DNA of 64,000 nt, taken from the NCBI RefSeq assembly GCF_000002875.2, contig NC_009413.2, positions 1,059,823-1,123,822 on the forward strand. Direction: 5' to 3'. The position numbers and the translations under genes are program-made. Below are positions 63,964 to 64,000 of the stretch, in pieces. Source of the DNA: Leishmania infantum JPCM5 (taxonomy: Eukaryota > Euglenozoa > Kinetoplastea > Trypanosomatida > Trypanosomatidae). A model generated the notes under the pieces. That model saw nothing but the letters and a program-made list of their open reading frames with translations, searched no databases and was not told where the DNA came from. Each line of letters begins with the position of its first letter. Positions within the stretch are counted from its first letter, which is position 1.

Positions 63964-64000
63964 TGAGTACCCCGCCAGCCCCGCTCACGGGAGGACTTCT
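63964..64000 (+). mobile_element. SIDER2-like retroposon, 5' end (cut by window edge)
   Basis: The last 37 bases are identical to the first 37 of the complete element (33632-33668), in the same orientation. The rest lies beyond the window. Confidence 0.8.

Noticed and set aside
1..64000. tRNA, snRNA or rRNA genes
   Set aside because: I looked for tRNA-like arms with A- and B-box blocks and saw none convincing, but I cannot rule out small snoRNA genes by eye.
1..64000. CRISPR arrays or bacterial-type operons and ribosome binding sites
   Set aside because: The sequence is clearly eukaryotic and kinetoplastid; no regularly spaced repeats of that kind were seen.

Overview
The window looks like a stretch of a Leishmania (kinetoplastid) chromosome. 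All 19 supported protein genes are intronless and lie on the + strand, as expected for one polycistronic transcription unit. They are separated by long spacers rich in CT tracts, (CA)n and (TA)n, with candidate AG spliced-leader acceptors upstream of start codons. The proteins are trypanosomatid in type: a glycosomal-type ATP-dependent phosphofructokinase of 486 residues, a VPS4 whose Walker B glutamate falls at residue 235, two identical eL13 genes, a class I phosphodiesterase and NEK kinases. From memory, the order PFK, VPS4, eL13, CTR9 matches Leishmania chromosome 29 and Trypanosoma brucei chromosome 3. I could not check this, and I cannot name the species.

Layout. 1-396 is the 3' part of a SIDER2-like retroposon. 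1253-10575 holds an FxPxI-repeat protein, a THEG-repeat-like protein and the phosphodiesterase. 10576-19190 is a gene-poor 8.6 kb with one small gene, HSP20, lying between two near-identical 712-bp inverted repeats. 19191-21886 holds the twin eL13 genes. 23301-28902 holds a second FxPxI-repeat protein and an unusual zinc-finger/kinase fusion. 30731-36326 holds VPS4 and PFK, with a complete SIDER2-like element between them. 40312-47491 holds an SP-RING (SUMO ligase-like) protein, a 67-residue ORF, a GC-rich spacer of unknown origin and an NSUN-type RNA m5C methyltransferase. 50076-63386 holds CTR9 (Paf1 complex), a CFAP96-like flagellar protein, a NEK kinase and an FG-nucleoporin-like protein. 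The last 37 bases begin a third SIDER2-like copy in the same orientation.

The genes are not a functional operon. They mix housekeeping roles (ribosome, glycolysis, ESCRT, transcription elongation, nuclear pore, RNA modification) with probable cytoskeletal or flagellar roles. Expression is probably set after transcription through UTRs, several of which carry retroposon sequence. The most notable structures are the inverted repeats enclosing HSP20, the direct SIDER2-like copies about 30 kb apart, and the kinase with two matched eight-cysteine modules and DLD in place of DFG.
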